Notes: generated from the letters alone by a model not told the origin. A DNA stretch of 64,000 nt from Candidatus Kuenenia stuttgartensis (GCA_945861865.1 CAMAWN010000003.1:1-64000); one strand, 5' to 3'. Positions 8,129 through 18,063 are shown, counted from the first letter of the stretch. Translations and numbers: made by a program.

Positions 8129-10306
8129 ATGATGACAACTGCGGTGGACGACGTCGGAAGTACGACATCAACCTTTCTGCTCGATGCCGTAATGTGGCAC
8201 TCAGAACTTTGCGGCGGCGGCATTTTGAAGGTCCGCATCGACCGGCGTGACAAATCGGCGAACGCGCTGTCGAAGGGGATGCTGGAAGAGTTGGAACGGC
8301 TGATCGCCGAGATTCGGCGGGACGCGGCCGTGCGCGGCGTGATGTTTCTCAGCGGCAAGTCGGGGAGCTTCATCGTCGGGGCCGATGTGACCGAGATGAA
8401 AACAATGTCCGGCGGAGCTGAAGCCGCCGAGTTGTCGAAGCTCGGGCAGCGCGTGTTCGAGTTGCTCGAAACGCTGCACATGCCGACGGTCGCTTTGATT
8501 TCGGGAGCATGCCTCGGCGGCGGTCTCGAATTCGCGATGTCGTGTCGGTATCGCATCGCGGACGATCATGCGAAGACGTTGCTCGGTCTGCCGGAGGTGA
8601 AGCTCGGTTTGATCCCCGGCTGGGGTGGAACGGTGCGATTGCCGAAGTTGGTTGGATTGATCGAGGCGTTGCCGATGATCCTCACCGGCCGAATGCTCAG
8701 CGGTCGGCAGGCTCGGTCGAAGGGACTCGTGCATGACATGGTGCCGGTCGAAGCTTTACCGTTTGTCGGCGAAGACTTGCTGCGAGCGGTCATCAAATTG
8801 GGAACGGCCAGCACGCTCTTCAAGCGTCCGAAGCGATCGTTGATGGCTCGGCTGACGGAGTCGATTCCGCCGCTGCGAAATTTCGCGTTCCGCAAAGCGG
8901 AAGGCAAAGTGCGGCACGAAACGAAGGGCAATTATCCGGCTCCGCTCGCAGCCATCGAAGTGCTGCGTGCGGGATTCCGGCAGCCGATGTCGCTCGGCTT
9001 CGCGGCCGAATCGGCAGCGATTGAACGACTCGCCGACGCGCCGGTCACTCGCGAGTGCTTGCGGCTGTTCTTTCTGCAAGAGAATGCGAAGAACCCCGTG
9101 GAGCTCGCCGACATCGCCACCAAGCCGATCAGCAACGCGGCAGTCCTCGGTGCGGGGGCGATGGGAGCGGGCATCGCGCTGCTTCTGGCTCAGAAGGGAA
9201 TTTGGACTCGGCTGAAAGACATCAAGCCAGAGTTTCTGGCCAAGGGGATCGCGACCGCTCGCAAATGGGTGAAGAGCGATGTGCAGCGCAAGAAGTTGAC
9301 GCCGCTTCAAGCCTGCGACACGCTCGATCGCCTGCGACCGACGACCGATTTCTCAGGATTCAAACAAACGGACTTGGTGATTGAGGCGATTGTCGAATCG
9401 CTGCCGATCAAGCAGCAGGTGTTTCGCGAACTCGCGGAAGCGACCTCGCCGACGACCGTGCTCGCGACGAACACCAGTTCGCTGCTCGTCACCGAGATCG
9501 CCGACGGTGTGCCGCACCCCGAACGAATTGTCGGCCTGCACTTCTTCAATCCTCCGTTGCAGATGCCTTTGGTCGAAGTGATCCGCACCGATCAAACCAG
9601 TCCCGCCGCGCTGGCCACGGCGTTCGCGCTGACGCAACGGCTCGGCAAGACGGCGGTGATCGTGAAGGACTGTCCTGGTTTCTTGGTCAATCGCTTGCTC
9701 GCGCCGTACATGAACGAAGCGGGGTGGCTGCTGCTGGAAGTGTCCGATCCGCTGGAGATCGACCGAGCTGCTGTTGCGTTCGGTCTGCCGATGGGGCCAC
9801 TCGAACTGACCGACTTGATCGGGTTGGAAGTCGCTCAGCACGTCGCCGCGAACATGCACGCGGCGTACGGAGATCGAATGCTGCCGGCTCCGCTGTGGGC
9901 TGCATTCAAGGAACTTGCCGCCAACGATCCGAAGGCTGCGAAATCGCTGCTGGTCGGCAGAGGCTCGAAGAAGAAACTCAACCCGGCAGTTCGCCGAGCC
10001 ATCGACAAAGTGCGGCAGTCTGGCGAGTACTCGGTTCCCGGCGGGACACCGACACGCGAGGAACTGACTCAGCGCATGATCTTTCCCATCATCAATGAGG
10101 CCGCGCGCTGTCTCGCTGAGGGCGTCGTCTCAAAACCGGAAGACATCGATCTCGCGATGGTTTTCGGCACCGGCTTCGCCCCCTTCCGAGGCGGCCCCAT
10201 GCGTTATGCCGAGAGCCTCGGCTTCGCCAAAATTGTGGAGATTCTGGAGAAACTCGCGAACGGCCGGCCGCGATTGACTCCGTCGGACGCACTGAAGCGG
10301 CTTTGA
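8129..10306 (+). CDS. 3-hydroxyacyl-CoA dehydrogenase / enoyl-CoA hydratase (FadJ-like)
   Basis: A 725-residue trifunctional-type beta-oxidation alpha subunit. The N-terminal crotonase domain (about residues 20-210) has both catalytic glutamates, E134 in GGGLEFAM and E156 in GLPEVKLGLIPGWGG. A linker leads to the NAD-binding domain with GAGAMG at 341-346 and the dehydrogenase His H471 in GLHFFNPPLQMP. The C-terminal helical dehydrogenase domain follows (PMGPLELTDLIGL). It hydrates enoyl-CoA and oxidises 3-hydroxyacyl-CoA, passing product to the thiolase just upstream. AAGGA precedes the paired ATGs at 8129 and 8132, and either could be used. The gap to the thiolase holds a repeat element, so strict co-transcription is likely but unproven. 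Confidence 0.93.
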   Translation: MMTTAVDDVGSTTSTFLLDAVMWHSELCGGGILKVRIDRRDKSANALSKGMLEELERLIAEIRRDAAVRGVMFLSGKSGSFIVGADVTEMKTMSGGAEAAELSKLGQRVFELLETLHMPTVALISGACLGGGLEFAMSCRYRIADDHAKTLLGLPEVKLGLIPGWGGTVRLPKLVGLIEALPMILTGRMLSGRQARSKGLVHDMVPVEALPFVGEDLLRAVIKLGTASTLFKRPKRSLMARLTESIPPLRNFAFRKAEGKVRHETKGNYPAPLAAIEVLRAGFRQPMSLGFAAESAAIERLADAPVTRECLRLFFLQENAKNPVELADIATKPISNAAVLGAGAMGAGIALLLAQKGIWTRLKDIKPEFLAKGIATARKWVKSDVQRKKLTPLQACDTLDRLRPTTDFSGFKQTDLVIEAIVESLPIKQQVFRELAEATSPTTVLATNTSSLLVTEIADGVPHPERIVGLHFFNPPLQMPLVEVIRTDQTSPAALATAFALTQRLGKTAVIVKDCPGFLVNRLLAPYMNEAGWLLLEVSDPLEIDRAAVAFGLPMGPLELTDLIGLEVAQHVAANMHAAYGDRMLPAPLWAAFKELAANDPKAAKSLLVGRGSKKKLNPAVRRAIDKVRQSGEYSVPGGTPTREELTQRMIFPIINEAARCLAEGVVSKPEDIDLAMVFGTGFAPFRGGPMRYAESLGFAKIVEILEKLANGRPRLTPSDALKRL

Positions 10307-10396
10307 GAACCAAATTTCTCTTCCGATTTTCAGAGCAGTCTGTCATTCTCCTGCCGCTTTCCTCACCCACTTTGCCCCGCAATTCTGAGTCTTTTG

Positions 10397-11638
10397 ATGC
10401 CGTTCGGATTTTTCCGTCGAGCCAAGAAGCGAGTGACCGGAGTCGTCAAGCAGGCGATCATCCGGCACCACAAGAATTCGGGAGTCGTGCTGTTCTCCGA
10501 CACGACGCTGCGTGACGGCGAACAGATGCCGGGGGCGACACTCGACCCGGACGACAAGGTGCGGATCGCGCTGGCTCTCGAAGAGGCGGGGGTGCATTCG
10601 CTCGATGCCGGCTTCCCCGCGTCGTCGCCGGCGGATGTCGAAGCGATTCGACGAATGATTGGCGTCGTGAAAAAGCCGGTGCTGACCGCGCTCTGCCGAA
10701 CCGTGCGCGGCGACGTGGATGCGGCCGATGAGGCTCTGGATGGCAATCCCACCAACAAGCGCGGCGTCAGTTTGTTTTGCGGCACGAGTCCGCTGCATCG
10801 ACTGCACAAGTTGCAAAAGACGGAAACGGAAGTTCTGAAGATCATCACTGACTCGGTCGCATACGCCTGCGAGAAATTTGAAATCGTCGCCTTCAGTCCG
10901 GAAGACGCCAGCCGCACCGAAGTGCCATATCTCTGCCAGTGCTATCGTGAGGCGATCGATGCCGGCGCGACGACCATCGGCTTCCCGGACACGGTCGGGA
11001 TTCTCACGCCGGAAAAGGCTCGCGACTTCATCCGAACAATTCAGGACAACGTGCCGAACCTCGACAAGGCGTTGCTCGCCGTTCACTTCCACAACGACCT
11101 GGGACTCGCCGTCGCGAACACGTTGGCTTGCGTCGCTGAGGGAGCGAACGTCGTGCAATGCACGATCAACGGCATCGGCGAGCGGGCTGGCAACGCCTCG
11201 CTCGAAGAAGTCGCGATCGCACTCGCGCTGCATCCCGATCAGTACGGCGTCGAGTTCAAGCTCGACACGACCAAGTTGCACGCGCTCTGTCAGTTGGTCA
11301 GCGAGTTGACCAACTTGCCGTTGGCCCGGAACAAGCCGGTCGGCGGCGAGAATATTTTCGCGACCGAGGCCGGCATTCATCAGGACGGATTACTGAAGAA
11401 CCCTGACACCTACCTGCCGTATCGACCAGAAAAAGTCGGGGTTAGCGGCCTCACGTTGGTCATCGGCCGTCACAGTGGCCGTCGCGCCGTCGCTCACCGA
11501 TTGCATGAACTCGGCTACGAGTTGTCCGAAGAACAGGTCTTGGCCGTCTTGCAAGCCATCAAAGAGGTCCCCAAGGACGAGCGAATTACTGACGAATTGC
11601 TGACCCGGTTCGCTGGTCGAGTCACAAGTTCGGTGTGA
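10397..11638 (+). CDS. 2-isopropylmalate synthase-family enzyme lacking the regulatory domain
   Basis: A 413-residue DRE-TIM metallolyase. DTTLRDGEQ is at residues 35-43 with R39 and D40, the metal-binding HFHND has H230 and H232, and [14 protein letters not shown] follows. After the barrel comes [16 protein letters not shown] and the two small linker subdomains. The C-terminal LeuA dimer (leucine-sensing) domain found in enzymes of about 510 residues is absent. It could therefore be a feedback-insensitive LeuA, or a homocitrate- or citramalate-synthase-like enzyme; the sequence alone does not settle the substrate. The gene has no obvious operon partners. ATG 10397 is preferred over the TTG just before it. 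Confidence 0.82.
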   Translation: MPFGFFRRAKKRVTGVVKQAIIRHHKNSGVVLFSDTTLRDGEQMPGATLDPDDKVRIALALEEAGVHSLDAGFPASSPADVEAIRRMIGVVKKPVLTALCRTVRGDVDAADEALDGNPTNKRGVSLFCGTSPLHRLHKLQKTETEVLKIITDSVAYACEKFEIVAFSPEDASRTEVPYLCQCYREAIDAGATTIGFPDTVGILTPEKARDFIRTIQDNVPNLDKALLAVHFHNDLGLAVANTLACVAEGANVVQCTINGIGERAGNASLEEVAIALALHPDQYGVEFKLDTTKLHALCQLVSELTNLPLARNKPVGGENIFATEAGIHQDGLLKNPDTYLPYRPEKVGVSGLTLVIGRHSGRRAVAHRLHELGYELSEEQVLAVLQAIKEVPKDERITDELLTRFAGRVTSSV

Positions 11639-11797
11639 CGTGCGGGCCACACAGGGCGTCGCGATCTGTCGACGAAAATGTGTTGTCCGATTTGAGCAAA
11701 GGCTGATACTCTGCCGCTGACTCGTCCTGCATTGATTTTTTGCATTCGAGTTTCCAGCACCGACCAAGTCAACAAGAAGTTGACGGAGGGCTCGACG

Positions 11798-12742
11798 ATG
11801 GCTGCCGATCTCGAAAGCCTCTGCAAAGCAGGCTGGCAATTGTTTCGACAAGGCAAACACGCCGAGGCAATTCAGGCATTCGATCAAGCCCTGCAGGCTG
11901 ACCCCGACCAGGCCGATGTGCATAATGCAATCGCCACCGCTTATTTCGCCGCCAAGAAATACGACAAGGCCGTCGAACACTTCACACGCGTGACGCAACT
12001 CAAGCCGAAGGACGCCAAGGCCTACATCAATCTTGGAGCGGTCTTTAATCGCAAGGGAGAGTTTCAGAAAGCCGCCGACATCCTGAAGCGGGCGATCTCA
12101 CGCGACGGCAAAGCGGTCGAAGGTTACTACAACCTTGGCATCGCCTACCGCGGAACGAAACAGCCGGCGATGGCGATCAACTCGTACAAAGAGGCGATCA
12201 AACTCAATCCGCGCATGCTCGACGCGATGCAGAACTTGGGCAACACCTACCTGGAGATGAACAACCCCAAAGCTGCCATCGAGCAATACAAAAAAGCGTT
12301 GGAGATCAATTCCGACTTTGAGCGTGCCAAGCGGGGACTGGCTCGCGCCGAGGAAGTCATCAATCAGGTCAATGAGACCGTCAATCCCTTTGGACGGTTG
12401 GTGGATCAGCATGCGGTCAAGCAAGCGACCGTCGATGTGCGACTCAAGAAAATGTCCCCTGAAGAACGTGTTCGAGATCGGCAAGCCATCCGTCGTCTGG
12501 CGGTCGAAACGCAATCCGTTTCTCAACAGTTACTCGAACACTTGCGCGACCACCTGCAAGACGATTTGACGCAACACAATCGTGGAGTGCAGTTCAGCTT
12601 GCAGAAGGTTCACAAATCGATCTTCGACTCCAACGAACGTTTTCTCACTTCCTTTGAGAAGTTTCAGGACTTGCGAACTCAGTTGCAGCGATTGGCGAAA
12701 GAACTCCGTTCCCATGAAGCCGCTCTGAAAGAAGCCAATTGA
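11798..12742 (+). CDS. TPR repeat protein with C-terminal coiled coil
   Basis: A 314-residue protein. Tetratricopeptide repeats fill about residues 5-175, seen as repeated A-x2-Y/F-x6-Y-x-A-x8-P patterns (AEAIQAFDQALQADPDQ, DKAVEHFTRVTQLKPKD). The C-terminal third is charged and helical, probably a coiled coil (LRTQLQRLAKELRSHEAALKE). There is no signal peptide, so it should be cytoplasmic, and by family it would be a protein-protein scaffold. The start is chosen for GGAGGG at 11785-11790, seven bases upstream. Its specific partner is unknown. Confidence 0.85.
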   Translation: MAADLESLCKAGWQLFRQGKHAEAIQAFDQALQADPDQADVHNAIATAYFAAKKYDKAVEHFTRVTQLKPKDAKAYINLGAVFNRKGEFQKAADILKRAISRDGKAVEGYYNLGIAYRGTKQPAMAINSYKEAIKLNPRMLDAMQNLGNTYLEMNNPKAAIEQYKKALEINSDFERAKRGLARAEEVINQVNETVNPFGRLVDQHAVKQATVDVRLKKMSPEERVRDRQAIRRLAVETQSVSQQLLEHLRDHLQDDLTQHNRGVQFSLQKVHKSIFDSNERFLTSFEKFQDLRTQLQRLAKELRSHEAALKEAN

Positions 12743-12758
12743 TGCATCGAGTCTCGTG

Positions 12759-13157
12759 ATGTGGCAACTTCCGTTATTCGCCTTTGGCACGTTGCGTCGA
12801 GGCGAATGCAATCATGGCTACCTCGCCGGAGCGTTCGATCGAGTCCTGCCGGCGAGGTTGTTGGACTTCGCCAGAGTCGTGCCCCTGATGATCGCTCGCG
12901 AAGCGAATTCCGTGGTGGACGGAGAGCTGTTCTGTCTCACACCCGCGACCTACGAAACCACTCTGTCGGCCTGTGATCGGCTGGAAGAATTACCAACCGG
13001 CAATTTGATCGGTCACGAATACCGACGCATCGCTGTCCGTGTGCAGACAGATTCCGGCGAATTCATCGCCTGGGCCTATGCGAATCCCAATGCCGAAAGT
13101 GACGCCGACCTGCTGCCGCTGATCGTGGCTGAAACGCAACGAGTCAAGCATTCGTAG
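12759..13157 (+). CDS. gamma-glutamylcyclotransferase-like (AIG2/GGCT fold) protein
   Basis: A 132-residue protein with the GGCT signature FAFGTLRRG near the N-terminus and an acidic pair E76-E77 in CDRLEELP at the expected catalytic position. GHEYRRIAVRV and the closing strand fit the fold. Members act on gamma-glutamyl amines or peptides, but the substrate here is unknown. It starts 16 bases after the TPR gene stop, so the two may be co-transcribed. A GTG three bases earlier is an alternative start. Confidence 0.78.
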   Translation: MWQLPLFAFGTLRRGECNHGYLAGAFDRVLPARLLDFARVVPLMIAREANSVVDGELFCLTPATYETTLSACDRLEELPTGNLIGHEYRRIAVRVQTDSGEFIAWAYANPNAESDADLLPLIVAETQRVKHS

Positions 13158-13174
13158 CCGTCGATGTTTTTCAA

Positions 13175-13198
13175 ACCGATGGAGCGCCGCTCATCGGT
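13175..13198 (+). terminator. possible terminator hairpin
   Basis: Stem ACCGATG (13175-13181) with CATCGGT (13192-13198) can extend by GC pairs across a bulge. It lies 17 bases after the GGCT-like gene, but the following bases are only mildly T-rich. Confidence 0.45.
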
Positions 13199-13403
13199 CA
13201 GTCTTTCGCGAATGACCGTCACTTTCTTGTTGATTTTTTGCGCAATCAGTCCTTAAAAGGCTATGTATTCCTCGCAGTCGCTGATCGCTTAGTTTACCAG
13301 GAAGACGAATCGTTTGGTGCCGGGCGTTTCGGCATCCCGTGGGCAACACCAAGAGAAAGCTCCCAACCAAAGCTTTGGTTTTGAGCGCAGATTGGAGGGA
13401 ATG

Positions 13404-14795
13404 ATGAGAAAGATGAGATCGCTCAGCAATTCACGACGCTTCGCTCGTCGCCGAGCAGGACTGCCTCCGGTTGAGATTCAACAACTCGAAACACGTATCT
13501 TGCCAGCGGGAGTCGTCAGTATTCTCGCGGATGCAAACGGCAACGTCACCGTCACCGGTGATTCGGCCAGTAACATCGTGGAGATTGTGATCGATGGCGC
13601 GGGAGTTCGCGCCACAGGCTTCGATGGCACTCGGATCCGCTTTGATGGGAACACCTTTGCGGAGGGGGAAGAAGTACAACTTCCGCTTCAGGAAACCAAC
13701 CAAATGCGTGTTGCTTTGAAAGGTGGCAACGACGGCTTCTTCCTGACGATCGATGGCGAACGGAACGTGACGGTTGCGCAAAATGTCACCATCGAACTGA
13801 GTTCGGGTGACGACGATGTCGAAATCTCGATCGCCGAGGGATCCTCGTTGGATGTGAGAGGCGCGGTCGTGATCGATGGCTCCAGCGGCAATGATACGAT
13901 CGAAATTTTCGGTGCGGGATTTTTGTCCGTGGAGAAAGCGTTCGACATCAAAGCCGGTACCGGTAACGATGCGGTTCTGGTGGATGTGGGGTCGCTGGAT
14001 GTCTTCGATAATTTCACCGTCAATGGCAATTTTGGCAACGATGTGATCTCGCTGTTTCTCGAAGATGCGAGCTTGGGTGATGTTCGCATCCAGACCGGAT
14101 CGGGTAATAACAAGGTCGAATTCGTGGTCGAGGGAGAATATGCGGAAGTGGACGGCTCGCTGGTCGTCGAGGGCGGCAGTGCCGTGGACACCGTAGTCAT
14201 CGGGGGGACCGCGGCACTCAACGAACTTCTGGACGACGGCGTCTTCGATGATCTGAATGGTGGTAATGAATTCTACGTTGGTCGAGACTTGCTCGTCAGC
14301 ACCGGGAGTGGTGCGGACGTTGTGGTTCTCGCCGGCGTTTCTGTGACCCGCGATCTGTCGGTCGCTACGGGTTCGAGCGACGACGTCATTGCGGCCAGCG
14401 ATCTGGAAGCCGGCCAGGATGTGAATTTCCGCACCGACGCGGGGAACGATCGGGTTTTCGCGGACACGATTGATGCGGGACGGCATCTGCGAGTCGACAC
14501 CGGTGCGGGCAACGACGACCTCGTCTTGGAAGATTTGTTCCTCGGAGACGCCACCGGGTTGGTCGACATCAAAATGGGCGCTGGCAACGACGACTTTGCG
14601 GTGCGGGGAGAGACCACCATCGGCGGCGGTGTGATCTCCATCAAGGTCAGCGGCGGCACTGGCATCGACGACCTTCTTGGCCCGGAAGTATTCGCAGAGG
14701 TTGCCACCAGCTTTGAAGGTGAACTTGGCGACGAGAATGTGGATGACATCGTCGATGCGATCATTGACGACATCCTGGACGTTCTGGTTGTGTAA
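13404..14795 (+). CDS. exported beta-helix / RTX-like repeat protein with LExRxLP N-terminal motif
   Basis: A protein of about 463 residues. A basic N-terminus (RRFARRRAG) leads to QQLETRILPAG, which resembles the LEPR-XLL-type motif that opens many large exported planctomycete proteins. The rest is a ladder of imperfect repeats with GxGND/GNDxV spaced about 20-30 residues apart (DGSSGNDTIEIFG, KAGTGNDAVLVDV, STGSGADVVVLAG), suggesting a right-handed beta-helix that may bind calcium. It ends with an acidic tail. GGAGGG sits just before the paired ATGs at 13401 and 13404, and 13404 has the better spacing. A DUF4331 gene follows on the same strand. Confidence 0.78.
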   Translation: MRKMRSLSNSRRFARRRAGLPPVEIQQLETRILPAGVVSILADANGNVTVTGDSASNIVEIVIDGAGVRATGFDGTRIRFDGNTFAEGEEVQLPLQETNQMRVALKGGNDGFFLTIDGERNVTVAQNVTIELSSGDDDVEISIAEGSSLDVRGAVVIDGSSGNDTIEIFGAGFLSVEKAFDIKAGTGNDAVLVDVGSLDVFDNFTVNGNFGNDVISLFLEDASLGDVRIQTGSGNNKVEFVVEGEYAEVDGSLVVEGGSAVDTVVIGGTAALNELLDDGVFDDLNGGNEFYVGRDLLVSTGSGADVVVLAGVSVTRDLSVATGSSDDVIAASDLEAGQDVNFRTDAGNDRVFADTIDAGRHLRVDTGAGNDDLVLEDLFLGDATGLVDIKMGAGNDDFAVRGETTIGGGVISIKVSGGTGIDDLLGPEVFAEVATSFEGELGDENVDDIVDAIIDDILDVLVV

Positions 14796-14847
14796 CGCGG
14801 ATTTCAGAAACACCCATCGACTACACGTTTAAGAAGGGAACCATGTG

Positions 14848-15906
14848 ATGAGCAAAATTGGAATGGCTCTGAGCCTGCTCGCTGGTCTGATTTTAGCCGC
14901 GCCCGCGTTTTCCGCCGACCACCGCGATGCACCAGCACTGCTGTTTGAAAACGGTGGAGATCGAAGCCTGGACCTCAATGACGTCTATCTCTTTCGGTCG
15001 CCGGCCAATCGGCGGAACACCGTCATGGCGATGACGATCAACCCATTTACGATTGGGGTTGGCAGCGACGATCCCGCGACCGGCGATGCCTTCAGCACGA
15101 CGGGTGCCTACGATTTCAAGATTGATACGAACGGCGACGCTTTGGAAGACATCACCTACACGATCACCTTTCAAAGTCAGACTCGTTACACGGTGACCGA
15201 AACGAGAACCGGAAAAACTCCCACGGTGCTGACACGAAATGCGATCGTCGGCAAGAACACCCGCTTGCCGGGCGGCCGACAGATCGTCGCCGCGACGTTC
15301 GATGATCCATTCTTCTTCGACATCAATGGCTTCCGAGCCTTCGACGCCGATGGAGCGATGGGTCCCAATCCACCACGCGAATTCAACGACGGGAACGAAT
15401 TCGACTTCTTCGCGGGATTCAATACTTCGGCGATCGTGCTCGAGGTTCCCAGTTCGACGTTCCCGGCCAGCATTGGCTTGTGGACGCGGACGCTCGACGA
15501 AGAGGGCATCCAAGTGGACCGCACGGCTCTGCCGGCGATCAACACCGTGTTTATTCGCCCGAACCGTTTTCATACCACCGGAGCCAATCACAAGAATCTG
15601 TTCAATGCTGGGATTCCGGCGGATGACGTGGAAGATTTCTTGGCAGAGGCGACCGCCGTGGTTTTCAATGTCACGGGAGATATGGAATATGCCTTGGCCA
15701 TTGCCGAGGCCGTGCTGCCGGACATCATGCCTTTCCGGCCCGCATCGAGCGACGGGTTCCTCAACGGCCGTCGGCTGGCCGATGACGTCATCGATGCCGA
15801 GTTGGGTCTTCTGACCAAGCAAGGGTTAACGACCGATGGGGTTCCCGCGAACGATCGGGCCTTCCGGAATACGTTTCCGTATTTGGCGACTCCCAACGAC
15901 AACTGA
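14848..15906 (+). CDS. DUF4331 family exported protein
   Basis: A 352-residue protein with a clear Sec signal peptide (MSKIGMALSLLAGLILAAPAFSA). The body fits DUF4331: SADHRDAPALLF near the mature N-terminus, DLNDVYLFRSP, then a Phe-rich central region and NGRRLADDVIDAELGLL near the end. The function of this family is unknown. The ATG at 14848 overlaps an earlier out-of-frame ATG-TGA at 14843-14848. AAGGGAA is upstream. A terminator follows the stop. Confidence 0.87.
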   Translation: MSKIGMALSLLAGLILAAPAFSADHRDAPALLFENGGDRSLDLNDVYLFRSPANRRNTVMAMTINPFTIGVGSDDPATGDAFSTTGAYDFKIDTNGDALEDITYTITFQSQTRYTVTETRTGKTPTVLTRNAIVGKNTRLPGGRQIVAATFDDPFFFDINGFRAFDADGAMGPNPPREFNDGNEFDFFAGFNTSAIVLEVPSSTFPASIGLWTRTLDEEGIQVDRTALPAINTVFIRPNRFHTTGANHKNLFNAGIPADDVEDFLAEATAVVFNVTGDMEYALAIAEAVLPDIMPFRPASSDGFLNGRRLADDVIDAELGLLTKQGLTTDGVPANDRAFRNTFPYLATPNDN

Positions 15907-15934
15907 AGCAAGTCGTCCGGATCTCGAGGGACTT

Positions 15935-15973
15935 GCCCGCCTTCCAATCCTTGTTGGAAGACGGGTTGTTTTT
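15935..15973 (+). terminator. rho-independent terminator after the DUF4331 gene
   Basis: A 12-bp stem (15936-15947 with 15954-15965, one mismatch) has a 6-base loop and is followed by TTGTTTTT. Confidence 0.88.
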
Positions 15974-16030
15974 CTGTCAAGCGGCCTGGGTGAGTCGAAC
16001 TTTTAGCTGCCTCTTGTTCCGGAGTTCTCC

Positions 16031-17374
16031 ATGTCTCTGACTCGGCGTCTTCCAAGATTGTGGCTGGTCATTGGATTGATCGGTTTTTGTTTTGCGCCGT
16101 CGATGGCGAACGCCGAAGACACGCCGGCGGCGAAGCAACCTACGGAAGCGACGGCAGCGAAAACCACGGAGTCTCCGACGGCGGCGGTCGACAAGGCCAT
16201 TCGCTTCTATCAACTGCGAATCGAGAAGCAGCCGAAGTCGGGTTTGGATTACATTCACCTGGCGCAACATTATGTTCGCAAAGCCAAGGATCATGGCGAT
16301 GAGTCGTGTTTCGCACTCGCTCAACAGGCGCTGGAAAAAGCGTTGGAGCTCTGGCCGAATGATCCCAAGGCGCTGCTGGCGATCGCCAGCGTGCATTGTT
16401 CGCGGCATCAGTTTCGATCCGGGCTGGAGGCGGCCCAGAAGGCCTTTGAACGCGACCCCGTGACTCTCGATGCTCTGGCCGTGGTCGCCGACGCCCAAAT
16501 GGAATTGGGCGAGTACGAAGCGGCGGAGGCGACGCTCAAGCGGATCACCGAAAAAGTAACGACCCCCGCTCCGGGCCTGTGGGTGCGACAAGCTCATCTG
16601 GCAGAGATCAAGGGGGAAACGGACTCGGCCCTCGACTTCTTAAAACGCGCGGAAGCAGAAGTTCTGAAGGGAAAGCAGGGCCGGCCAATTCCCCCTCGGC
16701 TGGTTTGGTATCAAGTGCGTCTGGGGCACTTTTATCTGGATCATGGAAAGCTGGAGGAAGCGGCTCAGAAGTTGGAGCCCGCAGTCGCCGCGCAACCAGA
16801 ATACTTCTTGGCGCGAGCTGGGCTGGCTGAGCTTCGTTCCGCTCAGGGTCGCTATGAGGATGCCCTCGCGGAATACCAGCGCACGATTGGACTCGTGCCC
16901 GATCCCATCTTTTTCATGGCGGCGGGCGACATCCATGCCAAACTCGGCCGCGCGGACGAGGCGCGTCAGCAGTACGATCACGCCGAAAAGCTGATTGTCG
17001 AGTCTGACGCGACGCCCGCCGAATACAGCCGCGAACTTTCGCAGTTCTATTCGAATCGGAATTTGAAGCCGGCGCGAGCGCTGGAATTAGCGAAGACCGA
17101 CCTGACCTTCCGACAGGACATTCACGGTCACGATGCCTTGGCGTGGGCCTTGTATCGCAACGAACGTTACGCCGATGCCGCCGCCGCCATCGAGCAAGCT
17201 CTGCGCTGGGGTACGAAAGAAGCCAAGCTGCACTATCACGCGGGGATGATCTGCGTGCGTCTGGGCCAAGCCGAGCGTGCGCGAACCCATCTTCAGCAAG
17301 CTCTGTCCATCAATCCCAAATTCTCCGTGCTCGAGGCCGACGAAGCCCGCAAGACGCTCGACGAATTGCCTTAG
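16031..17374 (+). CDS. exported TPR repeat protein
   Basis: A 447-residue protein with a Sec signal peptide ending ANA before EDTPAAKQ, an alanine/threonine-rich linker, and TPR repeats over the rest (for example [20 protein letters not shown] and [19 protein letters not shown]). It is probably a periplasmic scaffold; its partners are unknown. GGAG lies six bases before the ATG. The stop codon TAG lies exactly at the junction with an IS630-type transposase remnant, so the native C-terminus may have been trimmed or replaced, although the ending reads naturally. Confidence 0.82.
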   Translation: MSLTRRLPRLWLVIGLIGFCFAPSMANAEDTPAAKQPTEATAAKTTESPTAAVDKAIRFYQLRIEKQPKSGLDYIHLAQHYVRKAKDHGDESCFALAQQALEKALELWPNDPKALLAIASVHCSRHQFRSGLEAAQKAFERDPVTLDALAVVADAQMELGEYEAAEATLKRITEKVTTPAPGLWVRQAHLAEIKGETDSALDFLKRAEAEVLKGKQGRPIPPRLVWYQVRLGHFYLDHGKLEEAAQKLEPAVAAQPEYFLARAGLAELRSAQGRYEDALAEYQRTIGLVPDPIFFMAAGDIHAKLGRADEARQQYDHAEKLIVESDATPAEYSRELSQFYSNRNLKPARALELAKTDLTFRQDIHGHDALAWALYRNERYADAAAAIEQALRWGTKEAKLHYHAGMICVRLGQAERARTHLQQALSINPKFSVLEADEARKTLDELP

Positions 17375-17874
17375 ATGAGACGTGGGCCAGCACCAACATG
17401 ACTCGGCGTGACGGCCGCAGCCGTCGTGGTCAGCGCTTGATTGCCAAGGTGCCTCACGGCCATTGGAAGACAACGACCTTTGTCGCGGCATTGCGTCACG
17501 ACGGCTTGACGGCACCGCTGGTCATCGACGGGGCCATGAACGGCGAACTGTTCCGGGCCTACGTTCAACAACAGCTCGCACCGACGCTGCGTGCCGGCGA
17601 CATCGTGGTGATGGACAACCTCTCCGCACACAAGGTCGCTGGCATTCGTGAAGCGATCACGGCCGTGGGAGCCACGCTGGTCTATCTGCCTCCGTACAGT
17701 CCCGACCTGAACCCTATCGAACTGGTCTTCTCCAAACTCCAATGGCTGGTCCGCAGCGAGTCCCCACGAACCCTCGAATGCCTCTGGGCCTTCCTCGGCC
17801 AAACCCTCGACCACTTCCCACCCGACGAGCGTCTCCGCTACTTCCGACACTGCGGCTACGCTACAGGTGCATGA
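17374..17874 (+). pseudogene. IS630-family transposase, 3' half only
   Basis: The frame reads [12 protein letters not shown], then [28 protein letters not shown] and [17 protein letters not shown]. These are the three acidic blocks (D, D, E) of the DDE domain of IS630/Tc1-mariner-type transposases. The N-terminal helix-turn-helix half (about 150 residues) is missing: upstream of the first D the frame is the out-of-phase shadow of the TPR gene. The fragment begins at the TPR stop codon. It cannot encode an active transposase, and neither terminal inverted repeat was identified. Confidence 0.88.
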
Positions 17875-18011
17875 GAGAGGGACTAGCCACCGAACGCACC
17901 GAGACCGAAGTCTTGCTCGATCACTTCTGCCGCCGCGCGGTCGGCGGACTGATCCCCGTGCCCAGCTTGGAAGACTTCCTGCGAGCCAAAGCCAGTATCA
18001 CGCTCGGTTGA
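17871..18011 (+). pseudogene. unrecognised C-terminal gene fragment after the transposase remnant
   Basis: A short frame reads [14 protein letters not shown], then LDHFCRRAVGGLIPVP and SLEDFLRAKASITLG, ending at a TGA. It looks protein-like but has no upstream coding partner. It may be the tail of a gene cut by the IS insertion. I do not recognise the family. Confidence 0.3.
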
Positions 18012-18063
18012 ATCCGGGCCGCCGTGTCGGTGTCGTTTGCGAACATTGCAACGCGGTGCCCGA

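Noticed and set aside
6642-8171. A 509-codon minus-strand frame over the thiolase gene
   Set aside because: It is antisense to a gene with all catalytic residues, and its translation has no domain features.
13230-13258. Possible promoter TTGATT with TTAAAA at 17 bases
   Set aside because: The -10 box matches the consensus at only three of six positions, too weak to report.
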